The notes beneath the pieces were generated by a model, which did not search any database, was not told the origin of the DNA, and saw nothing but the letters and a program-made list of their open reading frames with translations. A stretch of DNA of 64,000 bases from Marmoricola endophyticus (GTDB lineage: Bacteria > Actinomycetota > Actinomycetes > Propionibacteriales > Nocardioidaceae), in the NCBI RefSeq assembly GCF_014644415.1, contig NZ_BMKQ01000001.1, forward strand, positions 1,478,861-1,542,860, written 5' to 3'. Positions 53,635 through 62,292 of this stretch are shown piece by piece. Position 1 is the first letter of the stretch. Each line of letters begins with the position of its first letter. Both the position numbers and the translations under genes were made by a program.

Positions 53635-53831
53635 GGGTCAGGTGTCGTCAGTTGTCGTCGGGAAGTCGAGCTGATCGAGCAGGCTGAGCCCGGTGCACTT
53701 CTCGGGCCGTGGCTGTCGGTCACCACATCACACTTGACGTGTCCGCGAGGCTCTGAGGGCCGATCCGACCGAATGGTTGCCATGTCGTTATCAACGCAGG
53801 CTCATCACCACCCCCGAGGATGTGGCGCGCC

Positions 53832-54752
53832 GTGAGCGACGTACGGCGGATCGTGTCGCTGCTGCCGTCGACCACCGAGATCTGCTTCGCCCTCGGCGTC
53901 GGTGACCGCGTCGTCGGGCGGACGTTCGAGTGCGACCACCCCTCGGCGGCGCACCGGATCCCGGTCGTCTCCACCACCACGATGCCAGCGTCGGTGTCCG
54001 CCGCCGGGAGCGCTGCGATCGACGCCTGGGTGAGCGACGCCGTCGCGCGCGGCGAGGACCTCTACCGGCTCGACGCCGGTGCGCTGCGCTCCATCGACCC
54101 CGACCTGGTGCTGACCCAGGACCTCTGCGCGGTCTGCGCGGTCGACGTCGCGTCCGTCGACGACGCCCTGACCCACCTCGGCTGCACCGCGGACGTGCTC
54201 ACCCTCGACCCCCGCACGCTCGAGGAGGTCCTGGCCAGCATCGCCACGGTCGCGGACCGCACCGGTGTGGCGGCAGCAGGCGCGGCACTGGTGGCCACGC
54301 TGCGCGAGCGCCTGGACGTCGTACGACGTCGGGTCCGCGGTCGGACGCGACCGCGGGTGGCCGTGCTGGAGTGGACCGACCCGCCGTACGCACCCGGGCA
54401 CTGGCTGCCCGAGCAGGTCGACGCCGCGGGCGGTGACCCGGTCCTCGGACGCGCGGGTGAGCGGTCGGTGCGGGTGACGTGGGAGGACGTGAGCACGTGC
54501 CGGCCGGACGTGGTCGTCTGCGCGCCCTGCGGCTTCGACCTGGCTGCCGCCCGCACGCTCGCGGAGCAGGCCCGGGCGCAGCTGCCGGACGTACCGGTCT
54601 GGGCGGTCGACGCGGACGGGTGCTTCGCCCGGCCCGGACCGCGGCTGGTGGACGGGGTCGAGACGCTGGCCGGGATCCTGCACCCCGACGGCCGCCCGCC
54701 GGCCGGGGCCCTCAGGGTCGGGCGAGGAACGCGAGCAGGTCCTGGCGGGTGA
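53832..54752 (+). CDS. BtuF-like cobalamin/siderophore-binding fold protein without signal peptide
   Basis: This protein of 306 residues has a periplasmic-binding fold of the BtuF/helical-backbone type: RIVSLLPSTTEICFALGVGDRVVGRTFECDHP, DPDLVLTQDLCAVCAV, PRVAVLEWTDPPYAPGHWLPEQVDAAGG and VVCAPCGFDL. It has no signal peptide or lipobox, and no permease or ATPase lies beside it, so it is probably cytoplasmic or a solitary binding protein. Several cysteines (DLCAVCA, CAPCGF) are conspicuous. GTG 53832 is used; ATG 53820 is four codons upstream. Its last 41 bases overlap the convergent cystathionine beta-synthase gene. Confidence 0.78.
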   Translation: MSDVRRIVSLLPSTTEICFALGVGDRVVGRTFECDHPSAAHRIPVVSTTTMPASVSAAGSAAIDAWVSDAVARGEDLYRLDAGALRSIDPDLVLTQDLCAVCAVDVASVDDALTHLGCTADVLTLDPRTLEEVLASIATVADRTGVAAAGAALVATLRERLDVVRRRVRGRTRPRVAVLEWTDPPYAPGHWLPEQVDAAGGDPVLGRAGERSVRVTWEDVSTCRPDVVVCAPCGFDLAAARTLAEQARAQLPDVPVWAVDADGCFARPGPRLVDGVETLAGILHPDGRPPAGALRVGRGTRAGPGG

Positions 54753-56073
54753 GCACGCCGACGGGGCGACCGTCCTCCTGGACCAGGAGCGCGTCCGCAT
54801 CCTCGAGCCGCTGCACCGCGTCGGCGACGGGCACCGAGGCGCCGACCGTGGGCAGGGCTGCGCTCATGTGCTGCTCGACCGTGTCGACCAGGGCCGCGCG
54901 ACGGGTGAACAGCGCGTCCAGCAGCACCCGCTCGGAGACCGACCCGGCGACCTCGGCGGCCATCACCGGGGGCTCGGCACGCACGACCGGCATCTGCGAG
55001 ACGCCGTACTCCTGGAGGATCTGCACCGCCTCGGCGACCGTCTCGCCGGGGTGGGTGTGCACCAGCGCCGGGATGTCGCCGAGCTTGCTGCGCAGCACCT
55101 CGCCGACCGTCTGGTCGCCGGCGGAGGGCAGGAAGCCGTACTGCGCGAGCCAGTCGTCGCTGAACACCTTCGTGAGGTAGCCGCGACCCGAGTCGGGCAG
55201 CAGCACCACGATCACCGCGTCGGGGTCGTCGAGCTCGTGCGCGAGCTGGACCGCGGCGTACGCCGCCATCCCCGACGAGCCGCCGACCAGCAGGCCCTCC
55301 TCACGGGCCAGGCGCCGGGAGAAGGCGAACGAGTCGGCGTCGGAGACCTCGATGACCCGGTCCGCAACCGTGCGGTCGTAGGTCTCGGGCCAGAAGTCCT
55401 CGCCGACGCCCTCGACGAGGTACGGCCGGCCGGTGCCGCCGGAGTAGACCGAGCCCGCCGGGTCGGCGCCGACCACCTGTACCGGGCCCTGCTCCTTCAG
55501 GTAGCGACCGGTGCCGCTGATCGTGCCGCCGGTGCCGACGCCGGCCACGAAGTGCGTGATCCGGCCCTCCGTCTGGCGCCAGATCTCCGGACCGGTGTCC
55601 TCGTAGTGCGAGCGCGGGTTGTTCGGGTTGGCGTACTGGTTGGGCTTCCAGGCGCCCGGCTCCGCAGCCAGCCGGTCCGAGACCGAGTAGTAGGAGTCGG
55701 GGTGGTCGGGCTCGACCGCGGTCGGGCAGACCACGACCTCGGCGCCGTACGCCCGCAGCACGTTGCGCTTGTCCTCGCTGACCTTGTCGGGGCAGACGAA
55801 GGTGCAGGAGTAGCCGCGCTGCTGCGCGACCAGTGCCAGGCCGACCCCGGTGTTGCCGGAGGTCGGCTCGACGATGGTGCCGCCGGGCTGCAGCTCCCCC
55901 GACGCCTCCGCGGCGTCGACCATGCGGACCGCGATCCGGTCCTTCACCGACCCGCCGGGGTTGAGGTACTCGACCTTGGCCAGCACGAGGCCCTTGGCCC
56001 CGTCGGTGCTGCGGTCGAGGCGGACCAGCGGGGTGTTGCCCACGAGGTCGAGCAGGGACTCGGCGTACTCCAT
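54712..56073 (-). CDS. Cystathionine beta-synthase
   Basis: This PLP enzyme of 453 residues condenses serine and homocysteine to cystathionine (reverse transsulfuration). The catalytic domain has VGNTPLVRL, Lys44 in GGSVKDR as the PLP lysine, EPTSGNTGVGLA and GVGTGGTISGTGRYLK. Two CBS domains follow (HTHPGETVAEAVQILQEYGVSQMPVV and ALLVQEDGRPVGVLTRQDLLAFL), marking it as CBS rather than cysteine synthase. The C-terminal end overlaps the BtuF-like gene by 41 bp. ATG 56073 fits the family start; a longer frame exists upstream. The MalY-like lyase at 10.7 kb could act on its product. Confidence 0.92.
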   Translation of the reverse strand: MEYAESLLDLVGNTPLVRLDRSTDGAKGLVLAKVEYLNPGGSVKDRIAVRMVDAAEASGELQPGGTIVEPTSGNTGVGLALVAQQRGYSCTFVCPDKVSEDKRNVLRAYGAEVVVCPTAVEPDHPDSYYSVSDRLAAEPGAWKPNQYANPNNPRSHYEDTGPEIWRQTEGRITHFVAGVGTGGTISGTGRYLKEQGPVQVVGADPAGSVYSGGTGRPYLVEGVGEDFWPETYDRTVADRVIEVSDADSFAFSRRLAREEGLLVGGSSGMAAYAAVQLAHELDDPDAVIVVLLPDSGRGYLTKVFSDDWLAQYGFLPSAGDQTVGEVLRSKLGDIPALVHTHPGETVAEAVQILQEYGVSQMPVVRAEPPVMAAEVAGSVSERVLLDALFTRRAALVDTVEQHMSAALPTVGASVPVADAVQRLEDADALLVQEDGRPVGVLTRQDLLAFLARP

Positions 56074-56120
56074 GAGCCGACGATATCTGTCTGTCACTCG
56101 CGCCTCCCTAGGCTGTCCCC

Positions 56121-57269
56121 ATGGCCGACGACGAGAGGACGCTGCTGCCCAGGCACCCGCTCGCCCGGGCCGCCGTGGCCGGAGGTGGCGGCGCGGCGGC
56201 CGCCGGGGTCGGGCTCCTCGGTGTGGCCGTGGCGGAGGCGCGGATCGCCCGCCGGGTGATCGGCGTGACCGACGACCCGGTGCCCGACGCGACCGGCTGG
56301 TACGGCGGGTCGCGCCCGCGCCCGGCGCTGCGGATCGCGCTGCTCGGCGACTCCAGCGCGGCCGGCTACGGGGTGTCCCGGGTCCAGGAGACCCCCGGCG
56401 CCTACCTCGCGGCGGGGGTCGCCCGCTGGGCCGACCGACGGGTCCACCTGCGCGCGTTCTGCCGCGTCGGCGCCCGGTCCTCCGAGCTGGCCGGTCAGGT
56501 CGAGCGGGCCCTCGAGCGCAGGCACACCCCCGACGTCGCGGTGATCCTCATCGGGGCCAACGACGTGACCCACGCCGTCCCGGTCGCGACCTCGGTGCGC
56601 CTGATCGCCCGCGCGGTCCACACCCTGCGGGAGGCGGGCGTCGAGGTCGTCGTCGGTACCTGCCCCGACCTCGGCACGATCCGACCGATCCCGCCGCCGC
56701 TGAAGCAGATGGTGCGACTGTGGTCGCGACGGCTGGCCGCCAGGCAGACCGTCGTGACGGTCCGCGAGGGCGGCCGTTCGGTGTCGCTGGGCTCGATCCT
56801 CGGACCGGAGTTCGACGCCGCGCCCGCGGTGTTCTTCGGGCCGGACCGGTTCCACCCCTCGGCCAAGGGGTACGCCTCCCTCGCGGCCGTCCTCATCCCG
56901 TCGGTGCTCTCCGCCGTCGGCGCCGGCCCCGAGGACGAGACGCACCCGGCCGCGCAGCGCGGCGAGGGCGTCCTCTCGGTCGAGCAGGCCGCCGCCGACG
57001 CAGCGCGGAACCCGGGCACCGAGGTCGGCGGCTCACCGCACTCCCCCGCCGGTGGCGGCGGTCGCTGGGCCACCCTGAGGCGCCGGCGCCGGCACGCCCC
57101 GGAGGAGGGCACACCCACCGAGCAGGAGGAGCAGCCGGGTCCCGAGGACGCCGGCGACACGGCGAGCACAACTGAGCCGACCGTCGAGGAGCGCATCGTC
57201 GCCCACCTCGACGACGCCACCTCCCGTCTCGACCAGATCGTCGTCGAGGAGCTCGGCCCGGGCGTCTGA
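56121..57269 (+). CDS. SGNH/GDSL-type hydrolase with N-terminal membrane segment
   Basis: This esterase- or lipase-like protein has 382 residues. The nucleophile is Ser78 in LLGDSSAAG, block III is GANDV, and the Asp242/His245 pair is in GPDRFHPSAKGYA. A hydrophobic segment AAVAGGGGAAAAGVGLLGVAVAEA near residues 17-40 is a likely uncleaved membrane anchor, which would place the enzyme outside the membrane. The C-terminal 100 residues are acidic and low in complexity. The substrate is unknown. It is divergent from cystathionine beta-synthase and ends at a strong terminator. Confidence 0.87.
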   Translation: MADDERTLLPRHPLARAAVAGGGGAAAAGVGLLGVAVAEARIARRVIGVTDDPVPDATGWYGGSRPRPALRIALLGDSSAAGYGVSRVQETPGAYLAAGVARWADRRVHLRAFCRVGARSSELAGQVERALERRHTPDVAVILIGANDVTHAVPVATSVRLIARAVHTLREAGVEVVVGTCPDLGTIRPIPPPLKQMVRLWSRRLAARQTVVTVREGGRSVSLGSILGPEFDAAPAVFFGPDRFHPSAKGYASLAAVLIPSVLSAVGAGPEDETHPAAQRGEGVLSVEQAAADAARNPGTEVGGSPHSPAGGGGRWATLRRRRRHAPEEGTPTEQEEQPGPEDAGDTASTTEPTVEERIVAHLDDATSRLDQIVVEELGPGV

Positions 57270-57333
57270 CCCGAGCCGGCAGTTGTGTACGACCGGGTGT
57301 GCAGGAAGTGCCCGGTCGGCGAATCGACGACGA

Positions 57334-57374
57334 ACGGCCCCGGTCCCACCTCCGCGAGGTGGGCCCGGGGCCGT
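57334..57374. terminator. Intrinsic terminator between convergent genes
   Basis: ACGGCCCCGG-t-CCCACCTC, loop CGC, then the complementary GAGGTGGG-c-CCGGGGCCGT form an 18 bp stem with a single internal mismatch. Outer bases ACGACG/CGTCGT extend it. It separates the SGNH hydrolase and Bax-inhibitor genes. No long U-tract is seen, as is common in this group. Confidence 0.8.
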
Positions 57375-57390
57375 CGTGGGACGTCAGTGA

Positions 57391-58278
57391 TCAGTCGCCG
57401 CGCAGGATGGCCAGCAGGCGGAGCAGGTTGACGTAGATCATCACCAGGCTGACCGTCAGCCCGAAGGCCGCGCGCCAGGACTCGCGCTCCGGGAGCTGGG
57501 CGTCGATGCCGCGCTCGACGAAGTCGAAGTCCATGATCAGCGAGAAGATCCCGAACACCAGGATCGCGACGCTCATCAGCAGGCCCAGCGCGCCCATCCC
57601 GTTGAAGCCGATGGCGCTGTTGAACATCCCGAGCACGAAGTCGAGCACGATCAGGCCGACCAGGCCGAAGCCCGCGGCGACCATGCCCTTGCGGAACCGG
57701 TCGCCGACCTTGATCCCGAGGAACTTGTACGCGGCGAGGGTGCCGGCCAGGGCGCAGACGGTGCCGATCACGGCGCCGGTGACGATGCCCTGCCCGAACG
57801 CGGCGTTGTAGGTCTTGCTCAGCGCGCCGATGAACACGCCCTCGACCAGCGCGTACGCGAGCACCAGCGCCGGGCTGATCGTCTTCTTGAACGAGGTGAC
57901 CATCGCGAGGCCGAAGCCGACGATGGCCGACACGATCGTGATCGCGTAGAGGCTCGTCGCGGCGCGGCCCTGCAGGTCGAGCGCGGGAGTGAGGAACCAC
58001 GTCAGTGCCGCCGCGGCGACGACGAGCAGCAGCGTCAGCCCGGTCTTCTGCACCACCGAGTCCAGGGTCATCCGGCCCTGGTCGGCACCGTGGGTGCTGG
58101 GGATGCCGTAGTCGCTGCCGGAGTACGGCGCCTGGGTTGCGGTCCCTGCACCGGTGCTCCAGGACGACGGCGAGCCGTAGCCGGCGTCCCCGCCCTGGGC
58201 GGAGCCGCTGCCCGGCTTGAAGCCCTCGGCGCGGTTGAAGACGGGGTTGCTGGACTGGAAGACGTTCCTGCGTGCCAT
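57391..58278 (-). CDS. Bax inhibitor-1 / YccA family membrane protein
   Basis: This protein of 295 residues has a glycine/serine-rich cytoplasmic N-terminal region of about 75 residues, then seven hydrophobic segments. Family segments include TFSP-like KKTISPALVLAYALVEGVFIGALSK and the C-terminal MDFDFVERGIDAQLPERESWRAAFGL whose aspartates may form a pH-sensing gate. Bacterial members are proton-leak or calcium channels of uncertain role. AAGGAGGAG precedes the ATG. It stands alone next to a tRNA gene. Confidence 0.9.
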   Translation of the reverse strand: MARRNVFQSSNPVFNRAEGFKPGSGSAQGGDAGYGSPSSWSTGAGTATQAPYSGSDYGIPSTHGADQGRMTLDSVVQKTGLTLLLVVAAAALTWFLTPALDLQGRAATSLYAITIVSAIVGFGLAMVTSFKKTISPALVLAYALVEGVFIGALSKTYNAAFGQGIVTGAVIGTVCALAGTLAAYKFLGIKVGDRFRKGMVAAGFGLVGLIVLDFVLGMFNSAIGFNGMGALGLLMSVAILVFGIFSLIMDFDFVERGIDAQLPERESWRAAFGLTVSLVMIYVNLLRLLAILRGD

Positions 58279-58419
58279 GTGTGGTCTCCTCCTTGGAGGC
58301 CGGGTGTGGCCCACCGGCTCTGGTGGCCACCGACGGCTCGAGCCTATCGGGCCGTGCACAGGGTGTAACGCCGATCGCCGAGGTTTGGTTCCGCCCGGCG
58401 GCTGCGTCCATGGACCGGG

Positions 58420-58492
58420 TGCCCCGGGTGGGGGTCGAACCCACACTGGGAGGTTTTTAAGACCTCTTCCTCTGCCGTTGGGATACCGGGGC
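58420..58492 (-). tRNA. tRNA with anticodon UAA (Leu by anticodon; atypical class I shape)
   Basis: The minus strand folds as a 73-base cloverleaf. The acceptor GCCCCGG pairs with CCGGGGC, and the discriminator is A. A weak D-arm TCC/GGA follows (loop with GG). The anticodon stem is GAGGT/ACCTC with loop CTTAAAA, and the T-arm is GTGGG-TTCGACC-CCCAC. The anticodon is UAA, reading UUA leucine codons. The variable loop is only five bases (CCAGT), whereas leucine tRNAs have a long variable arm, so this is not an ordinary tRNA-Leu. CCA is not encoded (the next bases are CCC). It may be a specialised or non-translating tRNA; similar unassigned tRNAs occur in other actinobacteria (from memory). Confidence 0.75.
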
Positions 58493-58515
58493 CGTGCCGG
58501 GCACCGGGGTCGACG

Positions 58516-59340
58516 CTAGTCGAGTCCGGCGATCCCACGCGCCCGCCGGAGCACCGCGTCGAGCATGTCGGCGGTGAGCCGGCCGGTGTAGGTGTTGTGC
58601 GGCGAGGGGTGGTAGCAGCCGACGACGGTGAGGTCACCGGCCCGCTCCTCGACCGCGTGGCCGAACCTCGGCAGGGGGCGGGGGACGTCGACGCCCGCGT
58701 CGCCCAGCGCCGTCCACGCCGCTCGCCAGCCGATGGCCCCCAGGCAGACCACCGCGCGCACGCTCGGCAGCAGCAGCGTCAGCTCGCGCCGCATCCACGG
58801 GGCGCAGGTGTCCCGCTCGACCGGGGTCGGCCTGTTCTCCGGCGGTGCGCAGCGCACCGGGTTGAGCAGGCGTACGTGCTCGAGCCGCTGCCCGTCGCCG
58901 GCGTACGTCGACGTCGGCTGTGCCGCGAGACCCGTGCGGTGCAGCGAGGCGTGCAGCCAGTCGGCGGACAGGTCTCCGGTGAAGTTGCGGCCGGTGCGGT
59001 TCCCGCCGTGCGCGGCCGGCGCGAGCCCGACGACGAGGATCGACGGCGTGGCCGACCCGAAGCCCGGGGCCGGGCGGCCCCAGTACGGCTCGTCGGCGTA
59101 CGACGCCCGCTTGGTCACCGCGGCGTCCTCGCGCCAGGTCACCAGCCGCGGGCAGGCGCGGCAGACCGACAGCCGGGCGGAGACCTCGTCGAGCGAGGCC
59201 CTGGCCGCGAGCCGGGCCACTCCCCCAGGCGTACGAGCGACCCGCGTGTCCGGCGTCGCGAGGTCACCCGGCCACCCGGCACCCGGCGGCACCGGGCTGG
59301 CGAACGGCTCGCCGGTGCCGGGGTGCGGCAGCAGACTCAT
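58516..59340 (-). CDS. Uracil-DNA glycosylase, family 5 (UdgB-like)
   Basis: This 4Fe-4S glycosylase of 274 residues removes uracil and related deaminated bases. The N-terminal cluster cysteines start at VCRACPRLVTW. Motif A is VVGLAPAAHGGNRTGRNFTGD, in which alanine replaces the catalytic aspartate or glutamate, typical of family 5. Later cysteines are NPVRCAPPENRPTP and ERDTCAPW, and the C-terminal motif is GCYHPSPHNTYTGRL. Its ATG overlaps the upstream yihY-like stop (ATGA). Confidence 0.9.
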   Translation of the reverse strand: MSLLPHPGTGEPFASPVPPGAGWPGDLATPDTRVARTPGGVARLAARASLDEVSARLSVCRACPRLVTWREDAAVTKRASYADEPYWGRPAPGFGSATPSILVVGLAPAAHGGNRTGRNFTGDLSADWLHASLHRTGLAAQPTSTYAGDGQRLEHVRLLNPVRCAPPENRPTPVERDTCAPWMRRELTLLLPSVRAVVCLGAIGWRAAWTALGDAGVDVPRPLPRFGHAVEERAGDLTVVGCYHPSPHNTYTGRLTADMLDAVLRRARGIAGLD

Positions 59341-60695
59341 CGGTACGGCCGGTCCTCCATCTGCCCGCCACCGAGGAACGACTCGCGCACCTCGCGGTGC
59401 GCGGCGACGACCTGCTCCTGCTTGCTCGCGCGCTTGCGGATGGTCCGGTCGTCGCGCACGGGCAGCTGCAGCGAGACCTCGGCCAGCAGCCCGCCCTGCA
59501 GCTGCCGGTGGCGCTCCAGCTCGGAGTCCAGCTCGGCACCGAAGAGCAGCGCGAGGTTGGTCAGCCACAGCCAGAGCAGGGCGACCACGGCACCGGCGAC
59601 GGAGCCGAAGGTGCGGTCGTAGGAGCTGACGTTGGCGACGTAGAACGCGAAGGCCGCCGAGGCCAGCAGCCACACCACGATCGCCACGAAGGCGCCGGGG
59701 CTGAGCCACCGGAACTTCTGCCGGGCGTTGGGGGTGGAGCGGTAGAGGATCCCGACGAGCGCGATGACGATCAGCGCCAGCACCGGCCACTTGGCGATGT
59801 TCCACACCGTGACGGCGGTGCCCTCGAGCCCGAGGACGTCGCCCACCGACCTCGCGACGGGTCCGCTCACGACGAGGATCACCAGGGCGACCGCGACGAG
59901 CAGCACGGTGACCAGCGTGACCAGGATCTGCGCGGGTCGCAGCTTCCAGACGGGGCGGCCCTCCTCGACCTCGAGGATGCGGTTCATCGCCCGGCCGAAG
60001 GCGCCGACGTACGCCGAGGCCGAGAACAGCGCCACCACGACGCCGACGACCAGCCCGACACCGGCGACGTCGCTGCGGGTGAGGTTCTCCAGCGCGTTCC
60101 GGATCTGCTCGAGGGTGTCCTGCGAGACCAAGGGGCGCGCGACGTCGGCGATCTTGTCGACGTAGCGCTCCGGGTCGCTGACCAGGCCGAGGATGGAGAG
60201 CAGCGCGAGGGCGGCCGGGAAGATCGAGAGCACGGCGTAGTACGTCAGTGCCGCCGCCAGGTCGGTGCACTGGTCGCGGCCGAACTCACGCACGGCCGAG
60301 CGGGCCGCGCGCCAGGCCGAGGGGCGGCGCGGGTCCGGGCGGTCGTCGACCGCCCGTCCGCTGCGGGCGCGGCGCTCGCGCTCCTCGGGCGTCAGGTCCC
60401 GCGTGACGGCGACGGCCTGGGTCGCCTCCGCGTCGGGTGTCGGCTCGACCACGGGTCGCGCCGCGTCGGGCTCGGCAGGGCCGGTCGGCTCGGCGTCGCG
60501 GCCGGGTCCGTCGAGCGCCGTGACGGCGGTGTCGTCCGCCGGGCGAGCAGGCTGCTCGGCAGGCTCCCGCTCGGGTCGCCGCTCGTCGAGATCGATGCCG
60601 ACGCTGCGGATCGGCGCGGTCGAGCCCGGCTCGTCCACGGCGGGCCGGTCCTCGGTCACGTCGGCGGCGTCGCTGCCCTTCCTGCGTCCGAACAC
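59337..60695 (-). CDS. YihY/BrkB family membrane protein
   Basis: This protein of 452 residues has an acidic/proline-rich cytoplasmic tail of about 130 residues. The YihY domain follows with six hydrophobic segments, starting at DLAAALTYYAVLSIFPAALALLSILG and including SASAYVGAFGRAMNRILEVEEGRP and VALLWLWLTNLALLFGAELDSELER. The family was once misnamed ribonuclease BN; its real role is unknown, possibly transport. The GTG start has AAGGGA upstream. It is coupled to the UdgB gene by a 4 nt overlap. Confidence 0.87.
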   Translation of the reverse strand: MFGRRKGSDAADVTEDRPAVDEPGSTAPIRSVGIDLDERRPEREPAEQPARPADDTAVTALDGPGRDAEPTGPAEPDAARPVVEPTPDAEATQAVAVTRDLTPEERERRARSGRAVDDRPDPRRPSAWRAARSAVREFGRDQCTDLAAALTYYAVLSIFPAALALLSILGLVSDPERYVDKIADVARPLVSQDTLEQIRNALENLTRSDVAGVGLVVGVVVALFSASAYVGAFGRAMNRILEVEEGRPVWKLRPAQILVTLVTVLLVAVALVILVVSGPVARSVGDVLGLEGTAVTVWNIAKWPVLALIVIALVGILYRSTPNARQKFRWLSPGAFVAIVVWLLASAAFAFYVANVSSYDRTFGSVAGAVVALLWLWLTNLALLFGAELDSELERHRQLQGGLLAEVSLQLPVRDDRTIRKRASKQEQVVAAHREVRESFLGGGQMEDRPYR

Positions 60696-60720
60696 GGCTC
60701 GCTTCCCTTCTGCGCGGCGC

Positions 60721-61653
60721 TCACTCGACGAGCGACCAGGCGATCCCGTCCAGGATGTCTGCCTCGGAGACCAGGAGCGACGCGACACGCGAGCGACGGA
60801 GCACCCGATCCAGGATCAGCACGCCTGCGGAGATGACGTCGGCGCGCCCCGGATGCATGAACGGCAGCTCGCGACGCTGCTCGACGCTCATCGTCAGCAG
60901 CTGGCTCAGCGCACCCTGCACGGCGGCCGTGCCGATCACGCTGTGGTGCAGGATCGTGCGGTCGTAGTGGTCGAGGTCGAGCACCATCGCGGCCGTCGTG
61001 GTGATCGTTCCCGCGACCCCGATCACCGCCGCCGCATCCCCCGGGTCGACGCGGCAGGAGTCCAGCGCGAGGTCGATGTCGGCGACAGCCGCCTCGACCT
61101 GCTCCTCGGTGGGCGGGTCCTGGGCGAGGTGCCGCTCGGTGAGTCGTACCGACCCGATGTCGAGGGAGTGCGCCTCGAGCACCTCGCCGTCCGCCGTGCC
61201 GAGGATCAGCTCGGTGGAGCCACCGCCGATGTCCAGCACGAGGTACGGCGCCTCGAGCCCGGCGGCCAGGCTCCGCGTCGCCCCGGCGTACGACAGCCGT
61301 GCCTCCTCCTCGCCCGCCAGCACCTCCGGGCGCACCCCGAGCCGCTGTGCCACGCCGTCGCTGAACGCCTCGGCGTTGTCCGCGTCCCTGGCCGCGGACG
61401 TCGCGCAGAAGCGGACGCGCTCGGGCGGGACGGAGTGCTCGGCGATGATCGCGGCGTACTCCTCCACCGCCGCCAGCACCCGCTCCAGCGCCGCGTCACC
61501 GATCCGGCCGGTGCGGTCGACGCCCTCACCGAGCCGCACCATCCGCATATCCCTGACCAGCTCGACCTCGGGCGTGCCGTGGGCGTCGGGGTCGAGCTCG
61601 GCCACCAGCAGCTTGATGGTGTTGGTCCCACAGTCGATCGCCGCCACTCGCAT
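60721..61653 (-). CDS. Exopolyphosphatase / guanosine pentaphosphate phosphohydrolase (Ppx/GppA)
   Basis: This protein of 310 residues belongs to the ASKHA fold. The phosphate loops are AAIDCGTNTIKLLVAE at the N-terminus and LVLDIGGGSTELILG in the middle, and VAGTITTTAAMV follows. It hydrolyses polyphosphate or converts pppGpp to ppGpp. The length of about 310 matches the short actinobacterial Ppx1/Ppx2 type. It lies downstream of eno-ftsB-DUF501, an order conserved in actinobacteria. A repeat cluster separates it from DUF501. Confidence 0.9.
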   Translation of the reverse strand: MRVAAIDCGTNTIKLLVAELDPDAHGTPEVELVRDMRMVRLGEGVDRTGRIGDAALERVLAAVEEYAAIIAEHSVPPERVRFCATSAARDADNAEAFSDGVAQRLGVRPEVLAGEEEARLSYAGATRSLAAGLEAPYLVLDIGGGSTELILGTADGEVLEAHSLDIGSVRLTERHLAQDPPTEEQVEAAVADIDLALDSCRVDPGDAAAVIGVAGTITTTAAMVLDLDHYDRTILHHSVIGTAAVQGALSQLLTMSVEQRRELPFMHPGRADVISAGVLILDRVLRRSRVASLLVSEADILDGIAWSLVE

Positions 61654-61671
61654 GGGACCAGCCTGCCGTAC

Positions 61672-61783
61672 GGGTCTCGACGAGCTCGACCGCCGTGCTC
61701 ACCGCCACCACCGGAGGTTGAGCCTGTCGACACCCCACCAGGTCTCGACGTCCTCCCTCGCGGGCGCTCGCTGCTCGACCACC
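61672..61783. repeat. Dispersed palindromic repeat cluster
   Basis: Three partial units: GGTCTCGACGAGCTCGACC, CCGGAGGTTGAGCCTGTCGA, and GGTCTCGACGTCCTCCCTCG with CTCGACCACCC. They fill most of the 153-base gap between ppx and DUF501. Confidence 0.75.
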
Positions 61784-61806
61784 CGCGCCGCACCGCGCAC
61801 GTGCGG

Positions 61807-62292
61807 CTACTCGCGCGGGACGCAGGGGCCGCTCGACCACCACTCGCCGAGCGCGTCGAGGACCTCGTCGCCGAGGACGTTGACGCCGGGGCCGGCGGCG
61901 AGGGCGTGGGCCGCGAGGACGTGCAGGCACTTCACCCTGTCGGGCATGCCGCCGGCGGAGACCCCGGCGATCTCGGGCACGTCGCCGATCTCGGCGCGCG
62001 CGGCGAGGTAGGCCCGGTGCGCCTCGGCGTACGACGACGCCAGGTCGGGGTCCTCCCCCAGGCGCTCGGTCATCTCCCGCATCGTGCCGTCGGCCTCGAG
62101 CGTGCCGATCCGCGAGGCGGCGCGCGGGCAGGTGAGGTAGAAGGTCGTCGGGAACGGCGTCCCGTCCTCGAGCCGCGGCTCGGTGACGACGACGTCGGGC
62201 AGCGAGCACGGACAGCGGTGACCCACGGCGTGCACCGACCGCGGCGGCCGGCCCAGCTGAGCGGCGACCGCCTCGGTGTCCTCGGGGCTCAC
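61807..62292 (-). CDS. DUF501 protein
   Basis: This cytoplasmic protein of 161 residues matches the DUF501 family: AVGHRCPCSLPDVVVTEPRLEDGTPFPTTFYLTCP, then a helical middle and the C-terminal VSAGGMPDRVKCLHVLAAHALA. Conserved cysteines (CPC, TCP, KC) and a histidine suggest metal binding. The function is unknown. The GTG start overlaps the ftsB stop (GTGA). The eno-ftsB-DUF501-ppx order is an actinobacterial constant. Confidence 0.9.
   Translation of the reverse strand: MSPEDTEAVAAQLGRPPRSVHAVGHRCPCSLPDVVVTEPRLEDGTPFPTTFYLTCPRAASRIGTLEADGTMREMTERLGEDPDLASSYAEAHRAYLAARAEIGDVPEIAGVSAGGMPDRVKCLHVLAAHALAAGPGVNVLGDEVLDALGEWWSSGPCVPRE

Noticed and set aside
58420-58492. Ordinary bldA-type tRNA-Leu(UAA)
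   Set aside because: The variable arm is five bases instead of the long arm of leucine tRNAs, so it cannot be the standard molecule.
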